A stretch of 64,000 nucleotides of DNA from Chryseobacterium gilvum (GCF_025628965.1 NZ_JAOTEN010000001.1:806001-870000), one strand, 5' to 3'; counted from the first letter of the stretch, positions 42,500 through 51,485 are shown. Translations and numbers: made by a program. Notes: generated by a model from the sequence alone, not told the origin.

Positions 42500-43306
42500 T
42501 TATATATCGTATTTCTCAATTACCTTCTGGGTTACTCCTGAGCTGCTGAAACCTCCGTCATGGAATAAGTTCTGCATGGTAACTTTTTTGGTAAGATCAG
42601 AAAATAAAGTAACACAGTAATCTGCACATTCAAGCGCTGTTGCGTTACCAAGAGGAGACATATCTTCGGCATATCCCAGGAAACCTCCGAAACCTTTTAC
42701 CCCGCTTCCTGCAGTGGTAACGGTTGGCGACTGGGAAACGGTATTGACACGTACTTTTTTGGTGCCCCAATAATTTCCGAATGATCTTGCAATGCTTTCA
42801 AGATAGGCTTTATTATCTGCCATATCATTATAATCAGGGAAGGTCCTCTGAGCTGCGATATAAGACAATGCTAAAATACTTCCCCATTCATTCATACAGT
42901 CTTTTTCCCAAGCCACACGCATTACTTTATGAAAAGATACCGCCGAAATATCCCAGCCTTTTTCCAGCCAGTCATAGTTCATATCGGTATAATGCTTTCC
43001 TTTTCTCACATTTACGGACATTCCTATTGAGTGAAGAATGAAATCTATTTTCCCGAATTTTGCTACCGCTGCATCAAAAAGTTTTTCAAGGTCTTCAATG
43101 GAAGTTGCATCTGCGCCAATCACCTCAGAACCTGTTTTTTCTGCTAAACCGTTTAATTCTCCCATTCTTAAAGCAATAGGAGCGTTTGATAATATAAACT
43201 CAGCACCTTCTTCATGGCATCTTTCAGCAACTTTCCATGCAATAGACTGTTCATTAAGGGCTCCAAAAATAATTCCCTTCTTCCCTTTAAGTAAACCGTA
43301 TGACAT
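42500..43306 (-). CDS. fabI: Enoyl-[acyl-carrier-protein] reductase (NADH)
   Basis: A 268-residue SDR-type enoyl-ACP reductase, the last step of each fatty-acid elongation round. Marks: GLLKGKKGIIFGALNEQSIAW (cofactor site), FILHSIGMSVNV, LALSYIAAQRTFPDYNDM with the active-site Tyr-x6-Lys (YNDMADNK, about residues 160-167), and VNTVSQSPTVTTAGSGVKGF. Length is normal. It is a likely triclosan target by family. It stands alone with its own promoter-like element. Confidence 0.95.
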   Translation of the reverse strand: MSYGLLKGKKGIIFGALNEQSIAWKVAERCHEEGAEFILSNAPIALRMGELNGLAEKTGSEVIGADATSIEDLEKLFDAAVAKFGKIDFILHSIGMSVNVRKGKHYTDMNYDWLEKGWDISAVSFHKVMRVAWEKDCMNEWGSILALSYIAAQRTFPDYNDMADNKAYLESIARSFGNYWGTKKVRVNTVSQSPTVTTAGSGVKGFGGFLGYAEDMSPLGNATALECADYCVTLFSDLTKKVTMQNLFHDGGFSSSGVTQKVIEKYDI

Positions 43307-43330
43307 AATTTTTTAATGTTTAATGATATA

Positions 43331-43338
43331 CAAATGTA
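43331..43338 (-). promoter_or_regulatory. Putative -7 element of fabI
   Basis: TACATTTG on the minus strand fits TAnnTTTG, 24 bases before the ATG. Confidence 0.5.
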
Positions 43339-43366
43339 ACAATAATTGCGTTTACAGCATAATAAA

Positions 43367-43400
43367 AAAACAGAGCCTTTATAAAAAAGCTCTGTTTTAT
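43367..43400. terminator. Terminator after the LEA-like gene
   Basis: AAAACAGAGC / GCTCTGTTTT (43367-43376 and 43389-43398) with A and T runs on both sides. Confidence 0.8.
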
Positions 43401-43425
43401 TGAATATATTTATAAGACTGAATTT

Positions 43426-43725
43426 CTAATTCGTTTTCTTGTTCCATTCTGCTTTTACGTCTTCAGCAGCATCTTTTGTTTTTTCCCATGCATCATTTGC
43501 TCCGTCTTTAATATTTTCCCAGGTATCCGAAGCATTTGCTTTTACTCTGTCTAGCCAATCTTCCTGAGTTGCTTCCTGATCATTATCACGTCTTTCCTTG
43601 ATATAATCTCTTGCTTTGTCGGCTAAATCACTTACCTTCCACTTTGCATCATTGGCGGTATTTCTCAATGAATCTTCAGTATTATTTACTGCTTTTTCTG
43701 CTTTGTTATAATCTTGATTGTCCAT
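43426..43725 (-). CDS. Small highly charged LEA-like protein
   Basis: A 99-residue, hydrophilic protein rich in Asp, Lys, Asn, Ala and Trp with no signal peptide. Similar amphipathic segments recur: NTANDAKWKVSDLADKARDY, NASDTWENIKDGANDAW, EKTKDAAEDVKAEW. This resembles LEA-like, CsbD-like or YtxH-like stress proteins that are disordered in water and fold as helices on drying or binding membranes. A general stress role is therefore a guess from composition. The 199-base AT-rich gap to the next gene shows no clear further feature. Confidence 0.65.
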   Translation of the reverse strand: MDNQDYNKAEKAVNNTEDSLRNTANDAKWKVSDLADKARDYIKERRDNDQEATQEDWLDRVKANASDTWENIKDGANDAWEKTKDAAEDVKAEWNKKTN

Positions 43726-43924
43726 AATATTTTGTTGTTTTAGTGTTAGTTAAAAGAGTATGATCAAGAACTATTCCTAAAAAAACAATTTCAAGTTAAA
43801 TTTATCATAAAGTTTAAAAATCGAATTTTTTGTATTTATCAAATAAACAATTATATATTAAAATTTTTATAGTATTATTGTTTATGTATAATTTTTTATT
43901 AAATTGTGAGCAAAACAATAGATA

Positions 43925-45073
43925 ATGAAAAGAATATTAGTACTTTCTGTTTTAATCTTTTTATCTCTTAAACCAAATAGTTTATTAGCTCAGGTTGGGA
44001 TAGGTACAACTACGCCTCATGATTCATCAATATTACATCTCAAAAGTTCTAATAAAGGCTTATTATTACCCAGTGTGGCTATAACCTCAGCTACTGATAC
44101 AGCAACAATAGTATCTCCTGCAACAGGCCTTTTAATTTGGGTTGACGGAACAGGGGGGCTTACTCCGGCTGGACTTTATTACTGGAATAATTCCCAATGG
44201 AATTTTATTTCTTCATCCGGCGCAGGAATAAATGCTGCAACAGCTTGGAATACAAATGCCACAAATCCCGGTACTTCTTCTGGTGCATCAACAGCTTTAT
44301 CGCTTGGAACTTCCACTTATGATGATTTAGTTTTTAAAATTAATAATACCATTGCCGGCCGATTAGGTACAAATGGTTCTGTTCTTTTCGGAACCGGAAC
44401 TACATCTTTTCAAAATGGGGTAGCAATAGGTACAAATGCAGCTGCAAATAATAATGAAAGTATCGCTGTTGGATCTAATTCTAGTGCCGCAGGTTTTCAA
44501 TCTTTAGCTTTAGGTTATACCGCAAAAACAAATTCTAATAATGAAACGGCGTTAGGAAACAATGCACAGACGAATGGTCAAAATTCAACAGCCTTAGGAA
44601 CAGCCGCTAATGCAGCCGGGCAAAATTCAACAGCAATTGGTTATGGTGCAAGTACTTCACAAGCAAATGCGATAATTTTAGGCAATACTGTTGCAAATGT
44701 AGGGATCGGGACAAGTACTCCCAATATTTCTGCGAAAATAGATGTAAATGGTCAGTATAAATTAGGAGACAAAGGAAGCCTGCACAAAAATCAGATCAGT
44801 TTTGAAGTCTGGCCAAGCGTATCGATCAATAATCTTCAATCCGGACGTACAGCAACTGTCAATTTTACTATTCCTGCAGGTTTTCAGCCTAATTCTACCC
44901 GTGCTACAATTCTAGTTTCTCCGGCAAATGATTTTGCCGGTATTTTAGAATTTGGAATTAATAATCCGAGAATGACTTCCACATCAAATATGACAATAAA
45001 TCTTACTAATATTTCAAACGGGAATGCAAGTTTGTTTTCCGGGCATTTTTATGTCACAATTAATGAGTTTTAA
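43925..45073 (+). CDS. Exported protein with YadA-head-like repeats
   Basis: A 382-residue exported protein (signal peptide ending NSLLAQ). VGIGTTTPHDSSILHLKSSN and GLYYWNNSQWNFIS form the N-terminal module typical of many flavobacterial surface proteins. Residues about 165-260 are repeats of the collagen-like YadA-head type: AIGTNAAANNNESIAVGSNS, AAGFQSLALGYTAKTN, NETALGNNAQTNGQNSTALG, NSTAIGYGASTSQANAI. It then repeats VGIGTSTPNISAKIDVNG and ends with a beta-rich domain. There is no YadA barrel anchor and no clear T9SS sorting domain, so how it is displayed is open. Adhesion or fibre formation is inferred. Confidence 0.7.
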   Translation: MKRILVLSVLIFLSLKPNSLLAQVGIGTTTPHDSSILHLKSSNKGLLLPSVAITSATDTATIVSPATGLLIWVDGTGGLTPAGLYYWNNSQWNFISSSGAGINAATAWNTNATNPGTSSGASTALSLGTSTYDDLVFKINNTIAGRLGTNGSVLFGTGTTSFQNGVAIGTNAAANNNESIAVGSNSSAAGFQSLALGYTAKTNSNNETALGNNAQTNGQNSTALGTAANAAGQNSTAIGYGASTSQANAIILGNTVANVGIGTSTPNISAKIDVNGQYKLGDKGSLHKNQISFEVWPSVSINNLQSGRTATVNFTIPAGFQPNSTRATILVSPANDFAGILEFGINNPRMTSTSNMTINLTNISNGNASLFSGHFYVTINEF

Positions 45074-45076
45074 AAA

Positions 45077-45103
45077 AAAAGGATTTCGTATTTGAAATCC
45101 TTT
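45077..45103. terminator. Bidirectional terminator
   Basis: AAAAGGATTTC / GAAATCCTTT arms (45077-45087 and 45094-45103), between the repeat protein and the convergent phosphorylase. Confidence 0.8.
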
Positions 45104-45107
45104 CTCT

Positions 45108-45962
45108 TTATTTGATAATTCTTTCCAGAACCCATTCAATCAATTTCTTTTCAGAATGATGATGATCAGCAGAGAATTCTCCGCGTCTTCGGTTGGCAAT
45201 CACGTTATTTACCGTAATGGCTTTATGCCCTAAAAGTTTAGAGAAAGCATAAATAGCAGAAGTTTCCATTTCAAAATTGGTAATTCCAAGATCATTTAAA
45301 GTTTCAAGAAACTGGTCATCAAGAGCTTTCAAACGGAGTTCTCTTCCTTGTGGAGCATAAAAACCCGGAAAAGTGGCGGTATTTCCATGATATTTTGCGT
45401 CTTTGAAAACTTCACCCAATGTTTCTGACCATTCTGAAAAATATAGCATAGGTTTGATCTTTTCGTAAGGAAATTTCTCTGAAAAATTCTTAGAAAATTC
45501 GTTCTCAAAATTATGATCCTGATAAAAATGCATTAATCCGTCAAAACCCACTACATTTTGGGTAACCAGCATATTGTCTACCTGTACATCCGGGTTTACG
45601 CTTCCACAGGTTCCCATTCTGAACAATTCTAAAGAATGGTGTCCCGTTTTAAACTCTTTATTTTTAAGATCAATATTGACAAGGGCATCAAGCTCGTTCA
45701 TCACAATATCAATATTTTCTGTCCCGATCCCGGTAGACATTACAGAAATTCGCTCCCCACGCAGCGTTCCGGTATGGGTGTAAAATTCCCTTTTATTTTT
45801 TTTAATTTCTACAGTGTCAAAATATTGGGAGACCTTGGGAACTCTGTCGGGGTCGCCTACCAGAATTATTTTATCGGCAATATCTTCCGGTAAAAGGTTC
45901 AGGTGATATACACTTCCGTCATCATTCAGGACAAGCTCTGAAGCAGCAAGTTTATTGAGCAT
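45108..45962 (-). CDS. Nucleoside phosphorylase (uridine phosphorylase-like)
   Basis: A 284-residue PNP/UDP-family phosphorylase that splits a nucleoside with phosphate to base and ribose-1-phosphate. IILVGDPDRVPKVSQYF (phosphate site), ISVMSTGIGTENIDIVMNEL, LELFRMGTCGSVNPDVQVD, and NFEMETSAIYAFSKLLGHKA with the ribose-binding Met-Glu are present. These patterns fit the uridine-phosphorylase group more than purine-specific ones, but substrate is not certain. Cytosolic, single gene. Confidence 0.88.
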   Translation of the reverse strand: MLNKLAASELVLNDDGSVYHLNLLPEDIADKIILVGDPDRVPKVSQYFDTVEIKKNKREFYTHTGTLRGERISVMSTGIGTENIDIVMNELDALVNIDLKNKEFKTGHHSLELFRMGTCGSVNPDVQVDNMLVTQNVVGFDGLMHFYQDHNFENEFSKNFSEKFPYEKIKPMLYFSEWSETLGEVFKDAKYHGNTATFPGFYAPQGRELRLKALDDQFLETLNDLGITNFEMETSAIYAFSKLLGHKAITVNNVIANRRRGEFSADHHHSEKKLIEWVLERIIK

Positions 45963-46062
45963 AAAGGTTTATTTATTTGAATTTTAAAATTAGTGAAAAT
46001 TTACTGATAAAAATATAAACAAAACTTAATTCAGCGTTAAAGCTGTGGTAATGTGAAGAAGA

Positions 46063-46070
46063 TACTTTTG
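46063..46070 (+). promoter_or_regulatory. Putative -7 element of the cytochrome peroxidase gene
   Basis: TACTTTTG fits TAnnTTTG, 13 bases before the ATG at 46084; the leader would be very short. Confidence 0.45.
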
Positions 46071-46083
46071 CGGATAAAAATCT

Positions 46084-47916
46084 ATGAGATCGTATTCATT
46101 ACTTATTGTTGTTTTATTAATGGGGATTGCGGTAATGTCATTCAATTCTGTGGATCGGGGTTCGGAAACCGAAAACACGTATATCAATCAGGGATTAAGA
46201 AATTTTAAAACTCAGCTCGAACAATTAAGATCTGACGCATATCTTTTCCGTGATGAGAAAATTTCTTCAGAACAGTTACAGCTTTCACTCAGAAATAGCA
46301 GAAATTCGTATAAAGAACTTGAATTTTATATTGCCTATCATTATCCCGAATTTTCTAAAACCCATCTGAATGCAGCGCCTTTATTCAGAATTGAAGCAGC
46401 GGGAACCTCTGCCTACACTTTGCCACCGGAAGGATTGCAGGTTCTTGATGAGCTTATTTTTTCTGAAGAAGCCTTTGAGCAAAGAGACAAGATTGTAGCC
46501 ATTACAGATTTTCTGTACAATAATTACAACAAATTTTATTTAAGCTCAGTTAAAAACGGGTTAAGCAAAGGCAACAACAAGACATTGCCGCTTCGTATAG
46601 AATTAATAAGGATATATACTTTGGGCGTGACGGGTTTTGATACTCCGGGTTCACTGAATATTGCTGAAGAATCATCTCACGCTTTATCAGGAATGAAAAA
46701 TTATATTAAAAGTGATGATTATTTTAAAAATTTCAACACCGATAAGGCTGATCAAATATTGCAAAATGGTATTTTATACCTGGCCGGAAATAAAAACTTT
46801 GAAACATTTGACAGAATTGAATTCTATAAAAAAATCATTCAGCCCTTATATGAAGAATTAGGAAACTGGGACGGAAGAAGCGATGACCTGAAAGAGTTTT
46901 CAGGGTGGAATGTCAGTAATAAAAACTTTTTCAGCAGTGATTTTCTTGATCCTTATTTTTTTACCATGCTGAAAGCTTCGGAAGATAATATTGATCTGCA
47001 GAATCTCGGAAAGAAAATTTTTTATGACGAAAGTTTAAGTGCCAACGGAGCCATGAGCTGCGCATCCTGTCATTTACCCGGAAATGCTTTTACCGATCTG
47101 AAAGCTAAATCCCTCAGTAATGTAGAAGGCAAAACGGTGCTCAGAAATTCACCCTCGTTATATAATGCCGTTTTTGCCAAAAGATTTTTTTACGATATGC
47201 GTGCCTATTATCTGGAGCAGCAGGCAGAACATGTGATTTATAATGCAGAAGAATTTAACACAAGTTATGAAAGCATCATTAAAAAACTGAAAAAAAACCC
47301 GGAATATAAGAGCGCCTTTAAAAAAGCTTTTAAAGATTCGGAGATCAGCAAACTGAGCTTTTCTAAAGCATTAAGTTCATATGTTGCGTCACTCTATTCT
47401 TTTGAAAGTGATTTTGACCGCTTTATGAGAAATGAAAAAGAGATTTCTGATGAGGCTAAAAAAGGGTTTAATCTGTTTATGGGCAAAGCTAATTGCGCCA
47501 CCTGTCATTTTGCTCCTCATTTTTCCGGTCTGGTTCCGCCATTTTATAATGAAAATGAATCAGAAGTTTTGGGAGTGACCAAAAACCCTCTGCAAGTAGC
47601 TCCAAGAGAAATAGATTCTGACAAAGGAAGACTGGATAACAGAGTGGAAAAAGAAAAGTCATGGATTTATGAAAATTCTTTTAAAACCATGACAGTAAGA
47701 AATATTGCCTTAACAAAACCGTATTTCCATAACGGCGCATTCAATACCTTAGAAGAAGTTCTGGAGTTTTATAATGAAGGCGGTGCAGAAGGAATACAAC
47801 TCAAGATCAGCAATCAGACATTACCGCCCGACAAACTGAATCTTACCAAAACGGAAATACAGCAGATCATCGCATTTCTTCATTCACTCACTGACATCAG
47901 TAAGACTAAAAATTAA
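46084..47916 (+). CDS. Di-haem cytochrome c peroxidase / MauG-family protein
   Basis: A 610-residue exported protein. After a signal anchor (MRSYSLLIVVLLMGIAVMSF) comes a helical N-terminal domain (about 30-270) not found in classical peroxidases. The C-terminal half is a CCP/MauG domain: first haem motif CASCH in GAMSCASCHLPGNAF (about residue 330), KTVLRNSPSLYNAVFAKRFF, second haem motif CATCH in GKANCATCHFAPHFSG (about residue 475), and MTVRNIALTKPYFHNGAFNT. It should reduce peroxide or oxidise a protein partner in the periplasm. It precedes a PhoX-type phosphatase gene by 128 bases, which has its own promoter. Confidence 0.88.
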   Translation: MRSYSLLIVVLLMGIAVMSFNSVDRGSETENTYINQGLRNFKTQLEQLRSDAYLFRDEKISSEQLQLSLRNSRNSYKELEFYIAYHYPEFSKTHLNAAPLFRIEAAGTSAYTLPPEGLQVLDELIFSEEAFEQRDKIVAITDFLYNNYNKFYLSSVKNGLSKGNNKTLPLRIELIRIYTLGVTGFDTPGSLNIAEESSHALSGMKNYIKSDDYFKNFNTDKADQILQNGILYLAGNKNFETFDRIEFYKKIIQPLYEELGNWDGRSDDLKEFSGWNVSNKNFFSSDFLDPYFFTMLKASEDNIDLQNLGKKIFYDESLSANGAMSCASCHLPGNAFTDLKAKSLSNVEGKTVLRNSPSLYNAVFAKRFFYDMRAYYLEQQAEHVIYNAEEFNTSYESIIKKLKKNPEYKSAFKKAFKDSEISKLSFSKALSSYVASLYSFESDFDRFMRNEKEISDEAKKGFNLFMGKANCATCHFAPHFSGLVPPFYNENESEVLGVTKNPLQVAPREIDSDKGRLDNRVEKEKSWIYENSFKTMTVRNIALTKPYFHNGAFNTLEEVLEFYNEGGAEGIQLKISNQTLPPDKLNLTKTEIQQIIAFLHSLTDISKTKN

Positions 47917-48011
47917 CATACCGTTAAAAAGTTAATATACAGTTTTTGATTTCTTAACATACATCTGCTTTTATTTAAAACCTTATTAATAAAGAGCTGG
48001 AACGAATAAAA

Positions 48012-48019
48012 TAGTTTTG
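48012..48019 (+). promoter_or_regulatory. Putative -7 element of the PhoX-type gene
   Basis: TAGTTTTG fits TAnnTTTG, 25 bases before the ATG. Confidence 0.5.
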
Positions 48020-48044
48020 CATTGTTAATAAAAAGTAAAAAAAA

Positions 48045-50192
48045 ATGAAGAAAAAATTACTATCAGTTGCAGCGCTTGTCATCATGACCGGTTCATTGTT
48101 TCAGGCACAGACTACGATTTTCGCACAGGGTTCGTCGTGGAAGTACAAAGACACCAATGTAGCATTGGCTGATCAGTGGAAAGATGCCAATTTTGACATT
48201 TCTACATGGTCTGCCGGAAACGCACCATTAGGATATGGAGATCCGGTAACGACCACCATTAATTCAGGTTTGATGACTGCGTATTTTGCCAAAGATTTCA
48301 CGGTAAATTTAGCAGATCTCAGCACAACAATGGAACTTGGCGTGATGAGAGATGACGGTATCGTTGTTTACCTGAATGGTGAAGAAGTCGTAAGAGATAA
48401 TATGCCTACAGGCGTTATTGATTTTAATACTTTGTCAAGCACTACCATTGACGGAGCCGCTGAAAGCACTTACAATATTTTTACCATTCCGAAGTCAAAA
48501 TTCGTACAGGGAAATAACAGAATTTCTATCGAACTTCACAACAGGGGCGCAGCAAGTTCTGATCTTAGAATTGATGCCTACCTGAAAAATACGACAACGG
48601 TAACACCTCCGGTTACAACCTGTAATCCGCTTCACATCAGCTGTTTTACATCTATTGTTCCTACATCGCAGACTTCGAAGCTGATCATCCCTACTGAACA
48701 CAAATATCAGCTGATTCTAAAAGAAGGTGACAGCTATACTGAAGGTGGCGGACTTGTTGGCGGACAAAATGACTTTACAGGATATGTACCTAAAAATGCA
48801 AGCAGCACCAACGGTTATCTTTCTGTAAACCACGAAACCAATCCGGGCGGCGTAACGATGGCCGAAATTAATTATAATACGACTACAAAACTTTGGCAGC
48901 TTACAAAATCAAGAGCCGTTAGTTTTTCATCCACAAGCTTGGTACAGACCATCAGAAACTGTTCCGGTGGCGTTACACCATGGGGAACCATCGTTACCGC
49001 AGAAGAATCTGTAACAGGTAATGATACCAATGCAGACGGATACAAAGATTATGGTTGGTTGGTAGAAATTGATCCTGCAACGGCTTCTGTATCTTCTTTA
49101 AATACAGACGGAAGCAAAGGAAAACTTTGGCAGATGGGAATTATGAACCACGAAAATGTAGTGGTCAATAATGCGGGAACAGTAGCCTATTACGGAGAAG
49201 ACGGAGGAACCAATATGGTATACAAATATGTGATGGATACGCCGAATAATCTTTCTTCAGGAAATTTATATGTATTAAAACTGGATCAGGGATTATCAAA
49301 CGGAAATCCTGTGACAACGACTGCAGTTTGGATTCAGATTCCGAATAAATTAAAAGCAGATCAAAATAACACGGCGACATTAGCGCAGTCTCTTGGCGGA
49401 ACGTCATTCAACGGGATTGAAGATGTGGAAATCAGTCCGCTGGATGGAAAAATTTATTTTACAGCAAAAGGATTGAATAAAGTGTACCGTATGCAGGATA
49501 ACGGAACAACCGCTTCTCAGGTTGAGGTTTTTGTAGGAGGATTAACCACTCAGTATTCTTTCAACACTGCACAAGGTATAAAAACCGAATCTTGGGGTGA
49601 TGGAAACGATAATCTTACATTTGATGAATTAGGAAATCTTTGGGTACTTCAGGATGGCGGAAAAAACTATATCTGGGTAGTTGCTCCGGACCATACCGAG
49701 GCCAATCCTAAAGTAAGACTTTTCTCTTCAATGCCTGCAGGATCAGAACCTACCGGATTGACCTTCACGCCGGATCATAAATTCGGGTTCTTCTCTATTC
49801 AGCATCCGGATGCAACGATTTTGACCGATGTAGATGCAACCGGAAATACAATTGATTACCGAGGGAAATCTGCGACCATCGTTGTAGCTCTTAAAAGTAA
49901 TCTCGGTATAGAAACTTCTTTAGGAACCAGCGAACAGGTAACGGAAACTGAAGTGACCGTTGCGCCGAATCCTACTTCAGGAATTGTAAAAATAAATGCT
50001 CCTAAAGCACTTAAAAACCTTGAAGTTACTGCGTACAGTATGGATGGTAAAATCGTTTACAAAAAGAAATTTACAGGTTCAAATTCTTTGGTAGAACTCG
50101 ATTTTACGCCTCAGCTTCAGGCTTCAAGAGTCTTAGTTGTGAATATAGAAGCCGATGGCTTCCAGAAAACAGTGAAGGTTCTTAAAAAATAA
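48045..50192 (+). CDS. PhoX-family (DUF839) phosphatase with T9SS sorting domain
   Basis: A 715-residue secreted protein (signal peptide ending LFQAQ). Residues about 20-180 are a lectin-like jelly roll (MRDDGIVVYLNGEEVVRDNM, NNRISIELHNRGAASSDLR). The central domain is DUF839/PhoX: TNGYLSVNHETNPGGVTMAE, NCSGGVTPWGTIVTAEESV, YKDYGWLVEIDP, MNHENVVVNNAGTVAYYGED and GIEDVEISPLDGKIYFTA. The last 75 residues (VAPNPTSGIVKINAPKALKN ... KVLKK) are a type A T9SS sorting domain, so it is exported across the outer membrane. PhoX enzymes are calcium/iron-dependent alkaline phosphatases; activity is expected from family, not proven. Confidence 0.85.
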   Translation: MKKKLLSVAALVIMTGSLFQAQTTIFAQGSSWKYKDTNVALADQWKDANFDISTWSAGNAPLGYGDPVTTTINSGLMTAYFAKDFTVNLADLSTTMELGVMRDDGIVVYLNGEEVVRDNMPTGVIDFNTLSSTTIDGAAESTYNIFTIPKSKFVQGNNRISIELHNRGAASSDLRIDAYLKNTTTVTPPVTTCNPLHISCFTSIVPTSQTSKLIIPTEHKYQLILKEGDSYTEGGGLVGGQNDFTGYVPKNASSTNGYLSVNHETNPGGVTMAEINYNTTTKLWQLTKSRAVSFSSTSLVQTIRNCSGGVTPWGTIVTAEESVTGNDTNADGYKDYGWLVEIDPATASVSSLNTDGSKGKLWQMGIMNHENVVVNNAGTVAYYGEDGGTNMVYKYVMDTPNNLSSGNLYVLKLDQGLSNGNPVTTTAVWIQIPNKLKADQNNTATLAQSLGGTSFNGIEDVEISPLDGKIYFTAKGLNKVYRMQDNGTTASQVEVFVGGLTTQYSFNTAQGIKTESWGDGNDNLTFDELGNLWVLQDGGKNYIWVVAPDHTEANPKVRLFSSMPAGSEPTGLTFTPDHKFGFFSIQHPDATILTDVDATGNTIDYRGKSATIVVALKSNLGIETSLGTSEQVTETEVTVAPNPTSGIVKINAPKALKNLEVTAYSMDGKIVYKKKFTGSNSLVELDFTPQLQASRVLVVNIEADGFQKTVKVLKK

Positions 50193-50211
50193 TTACTAAT
50201 TTTCTTTCTTT

Positions 50212-50246
50212 GCTGCCGGCATTTTCTTTGCCGGTGGCTTTTTTAT
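50212..50246 (+). terminator. Terminator of the PhoX-type gene
   Basis: GCTGCCGGCA pairs with TGCCGGTGGC (two G-T pairs), followed by a T run, between 50212 and 50245. Confidence 0.75.
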
Positions 50247-50249
50247 GAT

Positions 50250-51149
50250 ATGAAAAAATTAATAATCATTATTGCCGTTCTTTCCATGCATTACATGAAT
50301 GCACAGATTGATCCCGTAAAATATCCTACATTTACCGATATGGAATCTGCGCTTAGAAGTAAAGAGCCGGTCTACAGCATGAGCTTCAGAGAAAAAGGAC
50401 TTTTTAATCTTCCTCCGGATCTTAAAAAAATGAAATCGTTGTTTTTCCTGAATATTATGGGGAACCACCTTGAAAAAATGGATCAGGAGCTTTTTTCATT
50501 AATTCAGCTGGAAATTTTAAACGTTAATGAAAACGGAATAAAATATATCCCCGACGAAATTGGTGCACTCAAAAATCTAACGTCCTTTTCAATGAACCTG
50601 AACAGCCTTACAGACATCAATCCTAATGTTGCTCAGCTTCAAAAGCTCAGATCTGTTCATTTTGATGCCAATAACCTGAATGTTTTTCCGGAAGCGTTGC
50701 TTAAAATTCCCTCTTTGGAAGAAATCAATCTTCAGGGAAATCAGATTAGCTTTGTATCGGAGCATTTAGATGCAATTAAAAATCTGCAATACCTGAATCT
50801 TTCATCTAATCAGATCAACGATTTAGGAAAAATCAAGCTGCCAAAAAAATTAAAGTATCTTGAATTACAGAAAAACAGGATCATTGAAATTCCTGAAAGA
50901 GTTTTGCGTTCAGAAAAGCTGGAATTTCTGAATGTGAGTGATAATATGATCACAAAAATCAATCCCAAAGTTAAAAGTCTTAAAAATATAACCAGTATCA
51001 ATCTCGCCAACAACAGAATTACGGATCTTCCGAAAGAGTTTAAGGAATTGAGAAATCTGAAAACACTTATTTTAAACGGAAACCCAATCTCTCAGTCAAC
51101 TTTGGAGAAATTAAAAATAATGTTGCCGGACACGCAGATTTATTTTTGA
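50250..51149 (+). CDS. Exported leucine-rich-repeat protein
   Basis: A 299-residue protein with a signal peptide (ending YMNAQ) and about nine LRR units of the form L-x-x-L-x-L-x-x-N: LFFLNIMGNHLEKM, LEILNVNENGIKYIP, LEEINLQGNQISFV, LQYLNLSSNQINDL, LEFLNVSDNMITKI, ITSINLANNRITDLP, LKTLILNGNPISQ. The curved solenoid suggests protein-protein binding at the envelope; no catalytic domain or sorting domain is visible. Its stop abuts the stop of the convergent SUI1 gene with no space. Confidence 0.85.
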   Translation: MKKLIIIIAVLSMHYMNAQIDPVKYPTFTDMESALRSKEPVYSMSFREKGLFNLPPDLKKMKSLFFLNIMGNHLEKMDQELFSLIQLEILNVNENGIKYIPDEIGALKNLTSFSMNLNSLTDINPNVAQLQKLRSVHFDANNLNVFPEALLKIPSLEEINLQGNQISFVSEHLDAIKNLQYLNLSSNQINDLGKIKLPKKLKYLELQKNRIIEIPERVLRSEKLEFLNVSDNMITKINPKVKSLKNITSINLANNRITDLPKEFKELRNLKTLILNGNPISQSTLEKLKIMLPDTQIYF

Positions 51150-51473
51150 TTATCCGCCGACTCTCTTGGTCTTAAACCCCATTTCTTTAAGGATATTCAT
51201 GATTTTATCTCGGTTATCTCCCTGTATGATGATCGTGCCATCTTTTTCAGAACCACCGATTCCGAGTGTGGTTTTTATTTTCTTTGAAATTTTTTTCAGC
51301 TCGTCTTCACTTCCTTCCCAGCCTTCAACAATCGTCACGGGTTTTCCGTTTCTGCCCTTTTTCTCAAACTTGCAAACCAGGGGTTCTTTTTGTCTGAACT
51401 GTTCTTCAGGCATTTGAAAATCTTGTTCATCATGCTCAGGAAAAAGGTTTTTAAGTTGATCTCGTAAATCCAT
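51150..51473 (-). CDS. SUI1/YciH-type translation initiation factor
   Basis: A 107-residue protein with a C-terminal SUI1/eIF1 domain: GRNGKPVTIVEGWEGSEDEL, KKIKTTLGIGGSEKDGTIII and QGDNRDKIMNILKEMGFKTK. The family influences start-codon fidelity in archaea/eukaryotes; the bacterial YciH is a dispensable factor linked to initiation under stress. A TAnnTTTG element ends 4 bases before the ATG, which suggests a leaderless transcript, interesting for an initiation factor. Confidence 0.9.
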   Translation of the reverse strand: MDLRDQLKNLFPEHDEQDFQMPEEQFRQKEPLVCKFEKKGRNGKPVTIVEGWEGSEDELKKISKKIKTTLGIGGSEKDGTIIIQGDNRDKIMNILKEMGFKTKRVGG

Positions 51474-51477
51474 ACTG

Positions 51478-51485
51478 CAAAATTA
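51478..51485 (-). promoter_or_regulatory. -7 element abutting the SUI1 start codon
   Basis: TAATTTTG on the minus strand, then CAGT and ATG; the transcript would begin at or very near the start codon. Confidence 0.45.
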
